Source: Harryflintia acetispora
GTDB taxonomy: Bacteria; Bacillota; Clostridia; Oscillospirales; Ruminococcaceae
Length of the DNA stretch: 64,000 nt
Direction of reading: 5' to 3'
Assembly: GCA_004340125.1 (NCBI GenBank)
Contig: SLUK01000001.1
Location: 480,753 to 544,752 of the forward strand
The first letter of the stretch is position 1; each line of letters opens with the position of its first letter. Made by a program: the position numbers and the translations under genes. Below the pieces are notes generated by a model. That model was not told the DNA's origin, did no database searches, and saw only the letters and a list, made by a program, of their open reading frames with translations. Below, piece after piece: positions 51,622-60,186 of the stretch.

Positions 51622-51643
51622 TTTATTCCTTCTTCGGAATAAA
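51622..51643 (+). promoter_or_regulatory. Hairpin between ffh and rpsP
   Basis: TTTATTCC pairs with GGAATAAA across TTCTTC, in the 60-base spacer. It may protect the 3' end of ffh mRNA or tune rpsP translation; no T-run follows. Confidence 0.5.
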
Positions 51644-51676
51644 GATAAATAGAAAGATTCAGGAGGTGACAAGATA

Positions 51677-51919
51677 ATGGCAGTCAAGATCAGACTTAGA
51701 AGGATGGGCGCGAAGAAGGCTCCCTTCTATCGCATAGTTGTGGCAGATTCCCGCTATCCGCGCGACGGCAGATTTATCGAGGAGGTTGGGTACTACGACC
51801 CCACCAAGGACCCGGCCGTGGTGAAGATCGATGGGGAGAAGGCCAAGAAGTGGCTCTCGACCGGCGCCCAGCCGACCGATACCGTGCGTGCGCTGCTCAA
51901 GAAGCAGGGCGTGCTGTAA
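51677..51919 (+). CDS. rpsP: 30S ribosomal protein S16
   Basis: This 80-residue basic protein has the typical S16 start [26 protein letters not shown] (residues 1-26, key [17 protein letters not shown]) and ends with the usual [18 protein letters not shown] segment. AGGAGGTG precedes the ATG at ideal spacing. It sits between ffh and the KH protein, the common Firmicutes order. Confidence 0.97.
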   Translation: MAVKIRLRRMGAKKAPFYRIVVADSRYPRDGRFIEEVGYYDPTKDPAVVKIDGEKAKKWLSTGAQPTDTVRALLKKQGVL

Positions 51920-51947
51920 GGCGTGAGGAAAGAGAGGTCCCAAAATC

Positions 51948-52181
51948 TTGGAAGAGCTGATTCGCACCATCGCTAGGGGTTTGGTCGATGAGAAGGATGC
52001 GGTCACCGTGACCCGCGACGAGCCGGACGCCGAGGGCGTCATCATCTACCATCTGCACGTCGCGCCGGACGACATGGGCCGGGTGATCGGCAAACAGGGC
52101 CGGATCGCCAAGGCCATCCGCACGGTGGTTCGCGCCTGCGCGACCCGCGCGGACCAGAAGGTCATGGTCGAAATCGACTGA
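51948..52181 (+). CDS. khpA: KH-domain RNA-binding protein KhpA
   Basis: This 77-residue protein is nearly all one KH domain, with the GxxG loop at VIGKQGRIAKAI. KhpA (YlqC) proteins bind RNA and, with KhpB, influence cell division in some Firmicutes. The start is a TTG at 51948 with AGAGAGG upstream at good spacing; no ATG fits. It lies between rpsP and rimM, its usual place. Confidence 0.93.
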   Translation: MEELIRTIARGLVDEKDAVTVTRDEPDAEGVIIYHLHVAPDDMGRVIGKQGRIAKAIRTVVRACATRADQKVMVEID

Positions 52182-52200
52182 AGACCCCCAATACGAGCAA

Positions 52201-52253
52201 AACGGGAAAGCATGAGGACCTCGGGGCCCCCAGGTGCTTTCCCGGTTTCTTTT
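52201..52253 (+). terminator. Attenuator-like hairpin between khpA and rimM
   Basis: AACGGGAAAGCA pairs with TGCTTTCCCGGTT (one bulge), with a GGGGCCCC inner stem and a T-rich tail TTTCTTTTA. Since rimM and trmD continue downstream it probably limits rather than stops transcription. Confidence 0.65.
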
Positions 52254-52297
52254 ACCGGGGACGGCACGGCAGGCCCCGGGGAGGAAGGAGCGTCCAA

Positions 52298-52804
52298 ATG
52301 AAGGAATACATCGAAACCGGGAAGATCGTGACCACCCACGGGGTGCGCGGCGAGGTGAAGGCCGAGCCCTGGTGCGACGAGCCCGCCTTCCTGGCAAAGC
52401 GCAAGCGGCTCCACCTGGGCACGGTCGGCAACCTCGTCGAGGTCGAAAGCGGCCGGGTGCACAAGGGAATGGTGCTCTTGAAGCTGCGCGGGGTGGACTC
52501 TGTCGAGGCGGGGGCGGCCCTGCGCGGAAAGGTGCTCTACGTCCATCGGGACGAAATCCCGCTGGGGGAGGGGGAGCATCTGATCCAGGACATCATCGGG
52601 CTCCAGGTGTTCGACGCCGACAGCGGCGAACGCTACGGGGAGCTGTGCGACGTGACCCATACCGGCGCCAACGACGTCTACCACATCCGCTTCCCGGACG
52701 GGAAGGAGCGGCTGATCCCGGCCATCCCGCAGGTGATTGTCAAGATCGACGTTATGTGCGGCAGGATAGACATCCGCCCGCTGGAAGGACTGTTTGAGGA
52801 ATGA
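52298..52804 (+). CDS. rimM: Ribosome maturation factor RimM
   Basis: This 168-residue protein binds S19 and assists 30S assembly. The N-terminal domain starts IETGKIVTTHGVRGEVK, with VLLKLRGVDSVEAGAALRG; the C-terminal PRC barrel has EHLIQDIIGLQVFD and VYHIRFPDGKERLIPAIPQVI. Length is normal. Its last four bases (ATGA) overlap the trmD start, so translation is coupled, as in many bacteria. Confidence 0.96.
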   Translation: MKEYIETGKIVTTHGVRGEVKAEPWCDEPAFLAKRKRLHLGTVGNLVEVESGRVHKGMVLLKLRGVDSVEAGAALRGKVLYVHRDEIPLGEGEHLIQDIIGLQVFDADSGERYGELCDVTHTGANDVYHIRFPDGKERLIPAIPQVIVKIDVMCGRIDIRPLEGLFEE

Positions 52805-53562
52805 TCATCGACATTGCGACCCTCTTCCCCGAGATGTGCGGGCGGGTGCTGGATGAGAGCATCATCGGCCGTGCGCGCGCGGCAGGGAAGCTGACCATCG
52901 ACTGCCACGACATCCGCGCCTTCACCGAGGACAAGCACCGGCGGGTGGACGACTCGCCCTACGGCGGCGGGATGGGGATGGTCATGCAGCCCGGCCCGAT
53001 CTACAATTGCTTTCGTTACCTCTGCCGTCTGCGCGGGGTACGCCCGCATGTGATCTACCTCTCGCCCAAGGGCCGGGTCTTCACCCAGCGGCGCGCCGGG
53101 GAGCTTGCAAACATGAATAATTTGCTCCTGCTGTGCGGACACTATGAGGGAGTGGACCAGAGAATTCTGGACGAAATCGTGGACGAGGAGCTCTCGATCG
53201 GGGACTACGTGCTCACCGGGGGCGAGCTCGGGGCGCTGGTGGTCTGCGACGCGGTGGGCAGGCTCTGCGAGGGGGTGCTCCCGGACGAGAGCTGCTACAC
53301 CGAGGAGAGCCATCAGAGCGGGCTGCTCGAATATCCGCACTACACCCGCCCGCCGGTCTGGATGGGGCGGCCGGTGCCCGAGGTGCTGCTCTCGGGGCAC
53401 CACAAGAATATCGAGGGCTGGAGGAGGCGCGAGGCGGTAAAAATCACCCTGCGCCGCCGCCCGGATATGCTCGCACAGGCACAACTTGATAAAAGCGACA
53501 TAGAATATATCGATGCCCTGAAAAGGGCGCAGCCGGATAGGGAAGAGAGCGGAACCACCTGA
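52801..53562 (+). CDS. trmD: tRNA (guanine-N1)-methyltransferase TrmD
   Basis: This 253-residue SPOUT enzyme methylates G37 of tRNAs. The deep-knot motifs LLCGHYEGVDQRI and DYVLTGGELGALV are present, along with DDSPYGGGMGMVM and YTRPPVWMG(x)PVPEVLLSGHH. Start overlaps rimM by 4 bases. The next gene in most genomes, rplS, is absent here; the operon ends in a gap of 264 bases with two HPr promoters. Confidence 0.96.
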   Translation: MIIDIATLFPEMCGRVLDESIIGRARAAGKLTIDCHDIRAFTEDKHRRVDDSPYGGGMGMVMQPGPIYNCFRYLCRLRGVRPHVIYLSPKGRVFTQRRAGELANMNNLLLLCGHYEGVDQRILDEIVDEELSIGDYVLTGGELGALVVCDAVGRLCEGVLPDESCYTEESHQSGLLEYPHYTRPPVWMGRPVPEVLLSGHHKNIEGWRRREAVKITLRRRPDMLAQAQLDKSDIEYIDALKRAQPDREESGTT

Positions 53563-53611
53563 TTGGCAGGTAAATCGGGAGCGCAGCGGTTGCTCATCCT
53601 ATACGAGATTG

Positions 53612-53640
53612 TTGAAAACTTTTTGTATTAGATGTACAAT
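53612..53640 (+). promoter_or_regulatory. Upstream HPr promoter (P1)
   Basis: TTGAAA (53612-53617), 17 bases, then TACAAT (53635-53640), extended by TG upstream of the -10. Confidence 0.6.
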
Positions 53641-53719
53641 CAAGGTCGGCGGATTTTGCAAATTGATGGATAACAAGCAGAAATTGCGGGAAATGGGCGC
53701 AAAAGAATTTCAAGAAGCG

Positions 53720-53747
53720 TTGACGAAGACAAGCGGTATGTTATAAT
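53720..53747 (+). promoter_or_regulatory. Downstream HPr promoter (P2)
   Basis: TTGACG (53720-53725), 16 bases, then TATAAT (53742-53747), about 80 bases before the HPr start. Confidence 0.7.
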
Positions 53748-53826
53748 AAGGCTGTAGCGTTTCTGGGCTATTTTGGTCCCGTTGTTAATCTGTGACAGTA
53801 ATCTTGGAAATAGGAGAGTAACGATT

Positions 53827-54090
53827 ATGTTTGTAAAAGACGTTCCCGTTCAGAATCAGGTTGGTTTGCACGCGCGTCCGGCTACCTTTTTCATTCAGAA
53901 AGCGAACGAGTTCAAATCCTCCATCTGGATCGAGAAGGAAGAGCGCAGGGTGAATGCGAAGAGCCTGCTCGGCGTCCTTTCGCTGGGTATCGTCGGCGGC
54001 ACCACCATCAAGATCATTGCGGACGGCCCGGATGAGCAGCAGGCGGTCAATGAGCTTGTCAAGCTGGTTGAGAGCGGCTTTGCCGAGTAA
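53827..54090 (+). CDS. HPr-family phosphocarrier protein
   Basis: This 87-residue protein has the HPr active site GLHARPA with the phosphorylated His near residue 15, and the regulatory serine in NAKSLLGVLSLGI near residue 46. It would carry phosphate from EI to PTS permeases and, as HPr-Ser-P, act with CcpA in carbon regulation. It stands alone with two promoters and no ptsI nearby. The start at 53827 has GGAGAG upstream. A Crh-like regulatory role is less likely because the His is present. Confidence 0.93.
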   Translation: MFVKDVPVQNQVGLHARPATFFIQKANEFKSSIWIEKEERRVNAKSLLGVLSLGIVGGTTIKIIADGPDEQQAVNELVKLVESGFAE

Positions 54091-54114
54091 GTTTCAAGAA
54101 TAATTGCTTTGGCT

Positions 54115-54174
54115 TTGTCCCGCCATGCGGGACAAGAACAATGTGCACGCTGTCAGAAAGCCTTTCTGACGGCG
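54115..54174 (+). terminator. Two hairpins after the HPr gene, second terminator-like
   Basis: TTGTCCCGC-cat-GCGGGACAA (54115-54135) and GTCAGAAAG-c-CTTTCTGAC (54152-54170, extended by CACGC/GCGTG) are perfect stems with very short loops. The second is followed by TTTTCG. They also resemble the hairpin family seen elsewhere in the window. Confidence 0.7.
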
Positions 54175-54203
54175 TGTTTTCGTACCCGAAGAAGGAGAAC
54201 GGT

Positions 54204-56057
54204 ATGGTGGACATGGAGCATATAGCCCTCCTGCGCAAGAAGGCCAACGAGCTGCCGCTGCAGCCGGGGGTCTATCTCATGCGGGACAAGGACGGGGTGA
54301 TCATCTACATCGGCAAGGCGAAGCGCCTGAAAAACAGGGTGACCAGCTACTTCCGCGCCCTGGACAGCCACACCCCCAAGGTGCTGGCGATGGTCGAGAA
54401 TGTCAAGGATTTCGACTACATCCTCACCGACAGCGAGTTCGAGGCGCTGGTGCTGGAAAGCAGCCTGATTAAGCAGCACTCCCCGAAATACAACATCCTG
54501 TTAAAGGACGACAAGGGGTATTTCTATATCCATATCACGGACGGCCCCTGGCGCCGGATCGACTGGGTGAAATCCAAGCCCCCCAAGGACGGCCAGGTGA
54601 TCGGCCCCTATACCTCGTCCTACGTCGTCTCGCAGACAGTCGAGCAGGCCAACAAGATTTTTATGCTCCCCACCTGCAAGCGGCAATTCCCGCAGGACTT
54701 CCGTAAGGGGCGCCCCTGCCTCAATTTCCACATCAAGCAGTGCATGGGGGTCTGTACCGGGAAGATCCCGCTCGAGCAGTATAACGAGTCGGTGGACGGG
54801 GCGCTGCGCTTCATCAAGGGGAACAGCCAGGGGCTCTGCGAGCAGCTCGAGGAGGAAATGGCGAAGGCCGCCGAAAACCTCGAGTTCGAGAAGGCCGCCC
54901 GGCTGCGGGACAGGATCGCCGCCATCAGGCGGATCAGCGGCCAGCAGAAGGTGCTCTACGCCGGGGTGGACAACTGCGACATCATGGCGATGGCCATCGG
55001 GAGCGACCGGGTGGGGGTGTCGGTGATGAACTACCGGCACGAGCGGCTCTGCGACAAGCAGGACTTTTTGCTGAGCACCGACAGCGACCCGGCCGCGGTG
55101 CGCGCCCAGTTTTTGATGGGCTATTACCGGGACAACTTCGACCTGCCGCGGCAGGTCTATCTCGACGGGGAGTGCGAGGATGGGGACCTGATCGCCCGCT
55201 ACCTCACCGAGCGCGCCGGGCACAAGGTCGAGCTCGTCATCCCCCAGCGTGGGCAGAAGAACCAGCTTGTCGAGCTGTGCCGCTCGAACGCGGCGCAGTA
55301 CCTCTCCCACCGGATGAAGGCCTCGGGCAAGGAGGTGGCGCTCCTCGACGAGGTGGCAAAGCTTTTGGGGCTGCGCCAGAGCCCGCAGTACATCGAGGCA
55401 TACGACATCTCGAACATCGGCGCGAGCACCATTGTCGGCGGGATGGTGGCCTTCGAGGGGGCAAAGCCGCTGCGCAGCGCCTACCGCAAGTTCACCATCA
55501 AGTCGGTTGCCGGCGCGCCGGACGACTATGCCAGCATGAAGGAGATGCTCACCCGCCGTTTCGAGCGGCTGCGCGAGGCCGGGGAAAAGGGCGGGGAGCA
55601 GGGCTTCGGCCGCCGGCCCGACCTGCTGCTGATCGACGGCGGGGCCGGGCATGTCGCCGCGGCCAAGGAGGTGCTCGACGCGATGGGCCTCGTGATTCCC
55701 TGCTTCGGCATGGTCAAGGACGACAAGCACCGCACCCGGGCCATCGCCTCGGACGGGGGCGAGATCCAGATCTCGGCGCACAAGAGCGTGTTCTCGTTCA
55801 TCACCTCGGTGCAGGACGAGGTGCACCGCTACACCATCTCCTTCTCGCGCAAGAAGCACCGGACCACCTCGCTGCAGCTCGAGCTGATGAACGCCCCGGG
55901 GATCGGGGAGGCCCGCGCCAGGGCGCTGTACAAGCATTTTAGGACCCTGGACAAGATCCGCGCGGCGACGGGGGAGGAGCTCGAGGCGGCGCCGGGGATG
56001 AACAAGCGCGCGGCCAACGCCCTCTACGCGTTTTTACACCCGCAGACGGAAGAATAA
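54204..56057 (+). CDS. uvrC: Excinuclease ABC subunit C (UvrC)
   Basis: This ~617-residue endonuclease makes both cuts in nucleotide-excision repair. The GIY-YIG domain begins QPGVYLMRDKDG with IIYIGKAKRLKNR; a UVR helix pair (EEEMAKAAENLEFEKAARLRDRI) follows, then the RNase H-like domain with IEAYDISNIGAS and DGGAGHVAA, and C-terminal HhH motifs (APGIGEARARALYKHF). The ATG at 54204 has GAAGGAG 7 bases upstream; the longer open frame starts in the HPr terminator and is not used. Confidence 0.96.
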   Translation: MVDMEHIALLRKKANELPLQPGVYLMRDKDGVIIYIGKAKRLKNRVTSYFRALDSHTPKVLAMVENVKDFDYILTDSEFEALVLESSLIKQHSPKYNILLKDDKGYFYIHITDGPWRRIDWVKSKPPKDGQVIGPYTSSYVVSQTVEQANKIFMLPTCKRQFPQDFRKGRPCLNFHIKQCMGVCTGKIPLEQYNESVDGALRFIKGNSQGLCEQLEEEMAKAAENLEFEKAARLRDRIAAIRRISGQQKVLYAGVDNCDIMAMAIGSDRVGVSVMNYRHERLCDKQDFLLSTDSDPAAVRAQFLMGYYRDNFDLPRQVYLDGECEDGDLIARYLTERAGHKVELVIPQRGQKNQLVELCRSNAAQYLSHRMKASGKEVALLDEVAKLLGLRQSPQYIEAYDISNIGASTIVGGMVAFEGAKPLRSAYRKFTIKSVAGAPDDYASMKEMLTRRFERLREAGEKGGEQGFGRRPDLLLIDGGAGHVAAAKEVLDAMGLVIPCFGMVKDDKHRTRAIASDGGEIQISAHKSVFSFITSVQDEVHRYTISFSRKKHRTTSLQLELMNAPGIGEARARALYKHFRTLDKIRAATGEELEAAPGMNKRAANALYAFLHPQTEE

Positions 56058-56095
56058 AACGGCCGCCTCCAAGACACTTGGAGGCGGCCGTTTTT
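56056..56095. terminator. Terminator shared by uvrC and the GLUG gene
   Basis: AACGGCCGCCTCCAAG pairs perfectly with its complement across an ACA loop, with A/T-runs on both sides. The stop codon of the minus-strand gene lies in its right T-run. Confidence 0.9.
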
Positions 56096-57203
56096 AGGAT
56101 AATCCGTCAATCGAGGGCACCTGGGAGTTGCCGAAGCTGTCGCCGGTGTTGGGGGTAAAGTTGCCGCCATATTCGGCGGCGCGTCCCACGGCATGCGCAG
56201 GATTGGTCCAGTGGCAGTTTTGCAGGGTGATGGGAGAGGCGTTGTTTTCGGTGGCGCCCGAAACTCCCCCGGTATAAATCGCATACACGGCGGAGCCGGA
56301 AAACTGGACCGAGGAGAGGCAGCCGATATAGACCGAGCTGGTGTTATGCCCGGCGATCCCACCCTGATGGAGTTGGACTTGCGCCGTTCCCCCGATCGTC
56401 CCGGTGACGGTGCAGCGTTCAAACCTGGTGTTGATCACCAACCCGCCGATCCCCCCGGTGGAGAGGACGTCCGAACCCGAACCGGAAACATTGGCGCCCG
56501 TTACAGAGCAGTCCGCGACCGTCGCTCCGGTCATCACGTTGGCAATCCCGCCAACATAGTACATTCCTCCAACGGTGGGCGAGGTGAGACGCATGTTTTT
56601 TACCGTGGCTCCGCTCAAAGATGCAAACAGCCCGCCGGTTGTGGAATTGAGCCCGCCAATCGAATACCCGCCTCCGTCATACACGCCGGTGAGCGTGCCC
56701 AGCGGGGTCCAGGTCCCGGTGAGGGTGATGTCCCGCTTTTGGGCAAACTGTGCGTCCAGGTGCTGCTGCACATGCCCAAGTTGCGCCGGGGTGTAGACCT
56801 GATAGGGGTCGGCCGCGCTGCCGCTGCCGAGGATGAAGGCTCCCTCCACCCCCGGGCAGCAGCCGGTGGCGACGGGGGACGTCTTGGAGGTGGACGTCTC
56901 CAGCCCGACACGGTCCGCCTCCGGGATAGCGGTCACGGTGACATAGTAGGTCCGCGGGTGCTCCACGTCGAGCGGATATTCGACGAACACGTCGGTTTTG
57001 GTGGTGATCCCGGTGCGTTCCACGCTGCGGGTGACGCTGGCGGCGGTGATGGTTTCGGCGTCCGAGACGGTGATCTGATAGTGCCCGGTGCGCGCGTCGG
57101 GAATGATCGGGACGAGGAGGCCGGGCGAGGGGCCCGCAGCCTCTGCCCGGCAGGGCAAGGCAAGGACGCAGCAGGCGAGCAGGGCAAAAAGCAGGCGTTT
57201 CAT
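56094..57203 (-). CDS. Secreted protein with GLUG-type repeats
   Basis: This ~369-residue protein has a signal peptide (residues ~1-22, MKRLLFALLACCVLALPCRAEA), an N-terminal beta-rich domain (about 25-110) and a C-terminal stretch with Gly/Asn-rich repeats like GLFASLSGATVKNMRLTSPTV and VGGIANVMTGATVADCSVTGA, the pattern of GLUG motifs in secreted adhesins and proteases. No protease motif or cell-wall anchor is visible. The ATG at 57203 has GGAGG upstream; the longer open frame is not used. A hairpin-containing leader precedes it. It may bind host or dietary glycans or proteins, but this is inference. Confidence 0.8.
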   Translation of the reverse strand: MKRLLFALLACCVLALPCRAEAAGPSPGLLVPIIPDARTGHYQITVSDAETITAASVTRSVERTGITTKTDVFVEYPLDVEHPRTYYVTVTAIPEADRVGLETSTSKTSPVATGCCPGVEGAFILGSGSAADPYQVYTPAQLGHVQQHLDAQFAQKRDITLTGTWTPLGTLTGVYDGGGYSIGGLNSTTGGLFASLSGATVKNMRLTSPTVGGMYYVGGIANVMTGATVADCSVTGANVSGSGSDVLSTGGIGGLVINTRFERCTVTGTIGGTAQVQLHQGGIAGHNTSSVYIGCLSSVQFSGSAVYAIYTGGVSGATENNASPITLQNCHWTNPAHAVGRAAEYGGNFTPNTGDSFGNSQVPSIDGLS

Positions 57204-57225
57204 GGCAATACCTCCGGGATAACAA

Positions 57226-57258
57226 TAAGACCGCCAGATAAGGATGCTGGCGGTCTTA
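57226..57258. repeat. Hairpin A in the leader of the GLUG gene
   Basis: TAAGACCGCCAG pairs perfectly with CTGGCGGTCTTA across ATAAGGATG. It is related to hairpin B at 57385-57417 in opposite orientation. Confidence 0.65.
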
Positions 57259-57295
57259 CCGTGTGGGGGAAGGGCCCACAAAACATGGGATCCTC

Positions 57296-57324
57296 TTGCA
57301 TTTCCTGCCAGAATCGGATATAAT
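57296..57324 (+). promoter_or_regulatory. Plus-strand promoter in the GLUG-valS spacer
   Basis: TTGCAT (57296-57301), exactly 17 bases, then a perfect TATAAT (57319-57324). No protein gene lies downstream on this strand before the terminator at 57385. Confidence 0.65.
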
Positions 57325-57330
57325 TAGGCT

Positions 57331-57425
57331 AAGATTTCCAGGTGGTGGGAAAAACGCCCGGCCACCGCGCAAAAAACATAAAACAATGACCGATAGCATC
57401 CTTAGCTATCGGTCATTTTATTTCC
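57331..57425 (+). ncRNA. Candidate small RNA, ~95 nt, with own promoter and terminator
   Basis: A transcript from the promoter above would start near 57331, contain a stem GGTGG(x)GGG/CCC(xx)CCACC (about 57342-57366), an A-rich single-stranded stretch (57369-57386) and end at the intrinsic terminator AATGACCGATAGC/GCTATCGGTCATT (57385-57417) with a TTATTT tail. No open frame longer than a few codons is seen. The same terminator could instead serve valS on the other strand, but valS has its own stem closer by. Hfq is encoded in the window, so Hfq-dependent action is possible. Hypothesis only. Confidence 0.45.
57385..57417. terminator. Hairpin B, bidirectional terminator
   Basis: A perfect 13-bp stem AATGACCGATAGC / GCTATCGGTCATT across ATCCTTA. 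T-rich tracts follow on both strands (TTATTT to the right; a T-rich run to the left on the minus strand). Confidence 0.75.
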
Positions 57426-57436
57426 TGGCAAAGAAA

Positions 57437-57467
57437 GCGGCGGCAAGCTAAAATAGCTTGCCGCCGC
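57437..57467 (-). terminator. Terminator of valS
   Basis: GCGGCGGCAAGCTA pairs perfectly with TAGCTTGCCGCCGC across a 3-base loop, 11 bases after the valS stop, followed on the minus strand by TTTCTTTG. Confidence 0.85.
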
Positions 57468-57477
57468 AGTCCGTTCT

Positions 57478-60105
57478 TTACTTCAGAGCCTCCAGGCTCT
57501 CGACAATCTTCTGCAAGCGGTCCTTGGCCTTCTGCAGCTTTTCGCGTTCGGCATTGACCACCTTTTCGGGCGCGCGGTCCACGAAGGAGGGGTTCTCCAG
57601 CTTTTTGCCGAAGAACGAAACGTCCTGCTCGGCCTGCTCGCGTTCCTTTTGCAGCCGCTCGCGCTCCTTGTCAAGGTCGATCAGCTCTCCGAGCGGGATG
57701 AAGATACGCGCATCCCCGGTCACCACCTGCACCGCACCCTCGATCGAAAAACTTTGCCCAATCTCAACCTCGGACGCCCCGGCCAGCCGTTCAAAGAAGG
57801 CGGCGCCCTTTTCCATCGTTTCGGGCAGCCCGGTGGCGATATAGAGCTTGGCCTTGCGGCTGGGCGGCACGTTCATCTCGCTGCGCCGGTTGCGCACGGC
57901 CTTGATGACCTCCATGATCTTCGAGAATTCTTCCTCCTCGCGCTCGAAGCAGAGCTCGGGGCGGTACTCGGGCCAGGGGGCGACCATTACGCTTTCGCTG
58001 ATCCCCTCGCTGGGCAGCGCCTGCCAGATCTCCTCGGTGATGAAGGGCATGAACGGGTGCAGCAGCCGCAGCGCGCCGCCCATCACATGCACCAGCACCT
58101 GCTGGGCGCGCTTGGCGCTCTCGCCGCCCGCGGCAATGCGCGCCTTGGTCAGCTCGATGTACCAGTCGCACAGGATATCCCAGATGAAGTCGTAGAGCTT
58201 CTGCACCGCCACGCCGAGCTCGAAGTGCTCGAGGTTGTCGGTGACTTCGCGGACCAGGCGGTTATATAGGCTCAAAAACCACCGATCCTCCAGCGTCAGC
58301 TCCTGGGGCAGGTCGAGCGACGTGACCTCGTCCGAGAGGTTCATCAAAATGAAGCGGGAGGCGTTCCACAGCTTGTTGGCAAAGTTACGCGAGGCGCGCA
58401 CCTTCTCGTCCGAGAAGCGCATGTCGTTGCCCGGGCTGTTCCCGGTGCAGAGCGTCAGGCGCAGCGCGTCCGCGCCGTACTGCTCGATGACCTCCATCGG
58501 GTCCACGCCGTTGCCCAGGGACTTTGACATCTTGCGCCCCTGCGCGTCCCGGATCAGCCCGTGGATGAAGACGTTTTTAAACGGGATCTCCCCCATGTTG
58601 TGGACCCCGGAGAAGATCATCCTGGCCACCCAGAAGAAGATGATGTCGTACCCCGTCACCAGCGTGTCGGTGGGATAGAAGTAGGAAAGCTCCGGCGTCT
58701 TATCCGGCCAGCCGAGGGTGGAGAAGGGCCACAGGGCGGAGGAGAACCAGGTGTCGAGCGTGTCCTCGTCCTGGCGGATGTGGGAGCCGCCGCAGTGGGC
58801 GCAGCGCTCGGGCGCGGATTTTGCCACGGTGATCTCGCCGCAGTCGTCGCAGTACCAGGCGGGGATCCGGTGCCCCCACCAGAGCTGGCGGGAGATACAC
58901 CAGTCGCGGATGTTCTCCATCCAATGGTAATAAATCTTGGCGAAGCGCTCGGGCACGAACTGCAGGCTGCCGTTTTTGACGACCTCCATCGCGGGGCCGG
59001 CCAGCGGCTCCATCCTGACGAACCACTGCTTGCTCACCCGCGGCTCGACCACCGAGCGGCAGCGGTAGCAGGCGCCCACGTTGTGCTGGTGGTCCTCGGT
59101 GCGCACCAGGAAGCCGCCCTCCTCAAGGTCGCGCACGATCGCACGGCGCGCCTCATAGCGGTCCATCCCGGCGTACTTGCCGCCCTGCTCGTTGAGGGTG
59201 GCGTCCTCGTTTAGGACGTTGATGACCGGCAGCTCGTGGCGCAGCCCGACCTCGAAGTCGTTCGGGTCGTGCGCCGGGGTGATTTTGACCACCCCCGTGC
59301 CGAACTCCATATCCACGTATTCGTCGGCGATGAGCGGGATTTCCCGCCCGACCAGCGGCAGGGTGAGCGTCTTGCCCACCATCGCCTTGTAGCGCTCATC
59401 GTCCGGGTGGACCGCCACGGCGGTGTCGCCCAGCATGGTCTCGGGCCGGGTGGTGGCAAGCTCGATGTAGCCGCTGCCGTCGGTGAAGGGGTAGCGCAGA
59501 TGCCAGAAGTGGCCGGCGTGGTCCTCATATTCCACCTCGGCGTCCGAGATCGAGGTCTTGCAGGTTGGGCACCAGTTGATGATCCGCTCGCCGCGGTAGA
59601 TCAACCCCTCGTCGTAGAGCTTGCAGAAGACCTCGTTCACCGCCTTGGAGCACCCCTCGTCCAGGGTGAAGCGGGCGCGGTCCCAGTCGCAGGAGGAACC
59701 CATCTTCTTCTGCTGCTCGACGATCCGCCCGCCGTACTGCTCCTTCCACTCCCAGGCGCGCTTTAAAAAGCCCTCGCGGCCGAGGTCCTGCTTGTCGACC
59801 CCTTCCTCTTTGAGCTTCTGCACGATCTTCGCCTCGGTGGCGATCGAGGCGTGGTCCGCCCCGGGAAGCCAGAGCGCCTCATAGCCCTGCATGCGGCGGA
59901 AGCGGATCAGGCAGTCCTGCAGCGTGCAGTCCATCGCGTGGCCCAGATGGAGCTGGCCGGTGATGTTGGGTGGCGGCATGACGATGGTGTAGGGACGCTT
60001 GTCCGGGTTCGGCTTTGCGTGGAAGTATCCGCCCTGCAGCCACGCCTGATAGGTTTTTTCCTCAAACTGCTTGGGATCATAGGTCTTATCAAGCTGTTTT
60101 CTCAT
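57478..60105 (-). CDS. valS: Valyl-tRNA synthetase
   Basis: This ~875-residue class Ia synthetase charges tRNA-Val and edits threonine. [16 protein letters not shown] is the HIGH motif, [17 protein letters not shown] marks the editing domain, [12 protein letters not shown] contains KMSKS, and the C-terminal coiled coil (residues ~810-875, [11 protein letters not shown]) is typical. The start [15 protein letters not shown] (60105) matches the family; an in-frame ATG lies 12 bases upstream at 60117 with AAAGGG before it, so either may be used. A TTGCGC-N17-TATAAT promoter is upstream. Confidence 0.95.
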   Translation of the reverse strand: MRKQLDKTYDPKQFEEKTYQAWLQGGYFHAKPNPDKRPYTIVMPPPNITGQLHLGHAMDCTLQDCLIRFRRMQGYEALWLPGADHASIATEAKIVQKLKEEGVDKQDLGREGFLKRAWEWKEQYGGRIVEQQKKMGSSCDWDRARFTLDEGCSKAVNEVFCKLYDEGLIYRGERIINWCPTCKTSISDAEVEYEDHAGHFWHLRYPFTDGSGYIELATTRPETMLGDTAVAVHPDDERYKAMVGKTLTLPLVGREIPLIADEYVDMEFGTGVVKITPAHDPNDFEVGLRHELPVINVLNEDATLNEQGGKYAGMDRYEARRAIVRDLEEGGFLVRTEDHQHNVGACYRCRSVVEPRVSKQWFVRMEPLAGPAMEVVKNGSLQFVPERFAKIYYHWMENIRDWCISRQLWWGHRIPAWYCDDCGEITVAKSAPERCAHCGGSHIRQDEDTLDTWFSSALWPFSTLGWPDKTPELSYFYPTDTLVTGYDIIFFWVARMIFSGVHNMGEIPFKNVFIHGLIRDAQGRKMSKSLGNGVDPMEVIEQYGADALRLTLCTGNSPGNDMRFSDEKVRASRNFANKLWNASRFILMNLSDEVTSLDLPQELTLEDRWFLSLYNRLVREVTDNLEHFELGVAVQKLYDFIWDILCDWYIELTKARIAAGGESAKRAQQVLVHVMGGALRLLHPFMPFITEEIWQALPSEGISESVMVAPWPEYRPELCFEREEEEFSKIMEVIKAVRNRRSEMNVPPSRKAKLYIATGLPETMEKGAAFFERLAGASEVEIGQSFSIEGAVQVVTGDARIFIPLGELIDLDKERERLQKEREQAEQDVSFFGKKLENPSFVDRAPEKVVNAEREKLQKAKDRLQKIVESLEALK

Positions 60106-60157
60106 ATTTATAATCATTCCTTTTCCCTTTAGGGGATTTTAGCCTTTGATTCTTCTT

Positions 60158-60186
60158 ATTATACTAAATCTTCCCTGTTCGCGCAA
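60158..60186 (-). promoter_or_regulatory. valS promoter
   Basis: On the minus strand TTGCGC (60181-60186), 17 bases, then TATAAT (60158-60163), about 40-50 bases before the start. No T-box is seen in this short leader. Confidence 0.65.

Noticed and set aside
57385..57417. Hairpin B as merely the valS terminator
   Set aside because: Not fully excluded, but valS has a stronger stem with a T-run 11 bases after its stop at 57437-57467, so hairpin B was treated as belonging to the spacer transcript.
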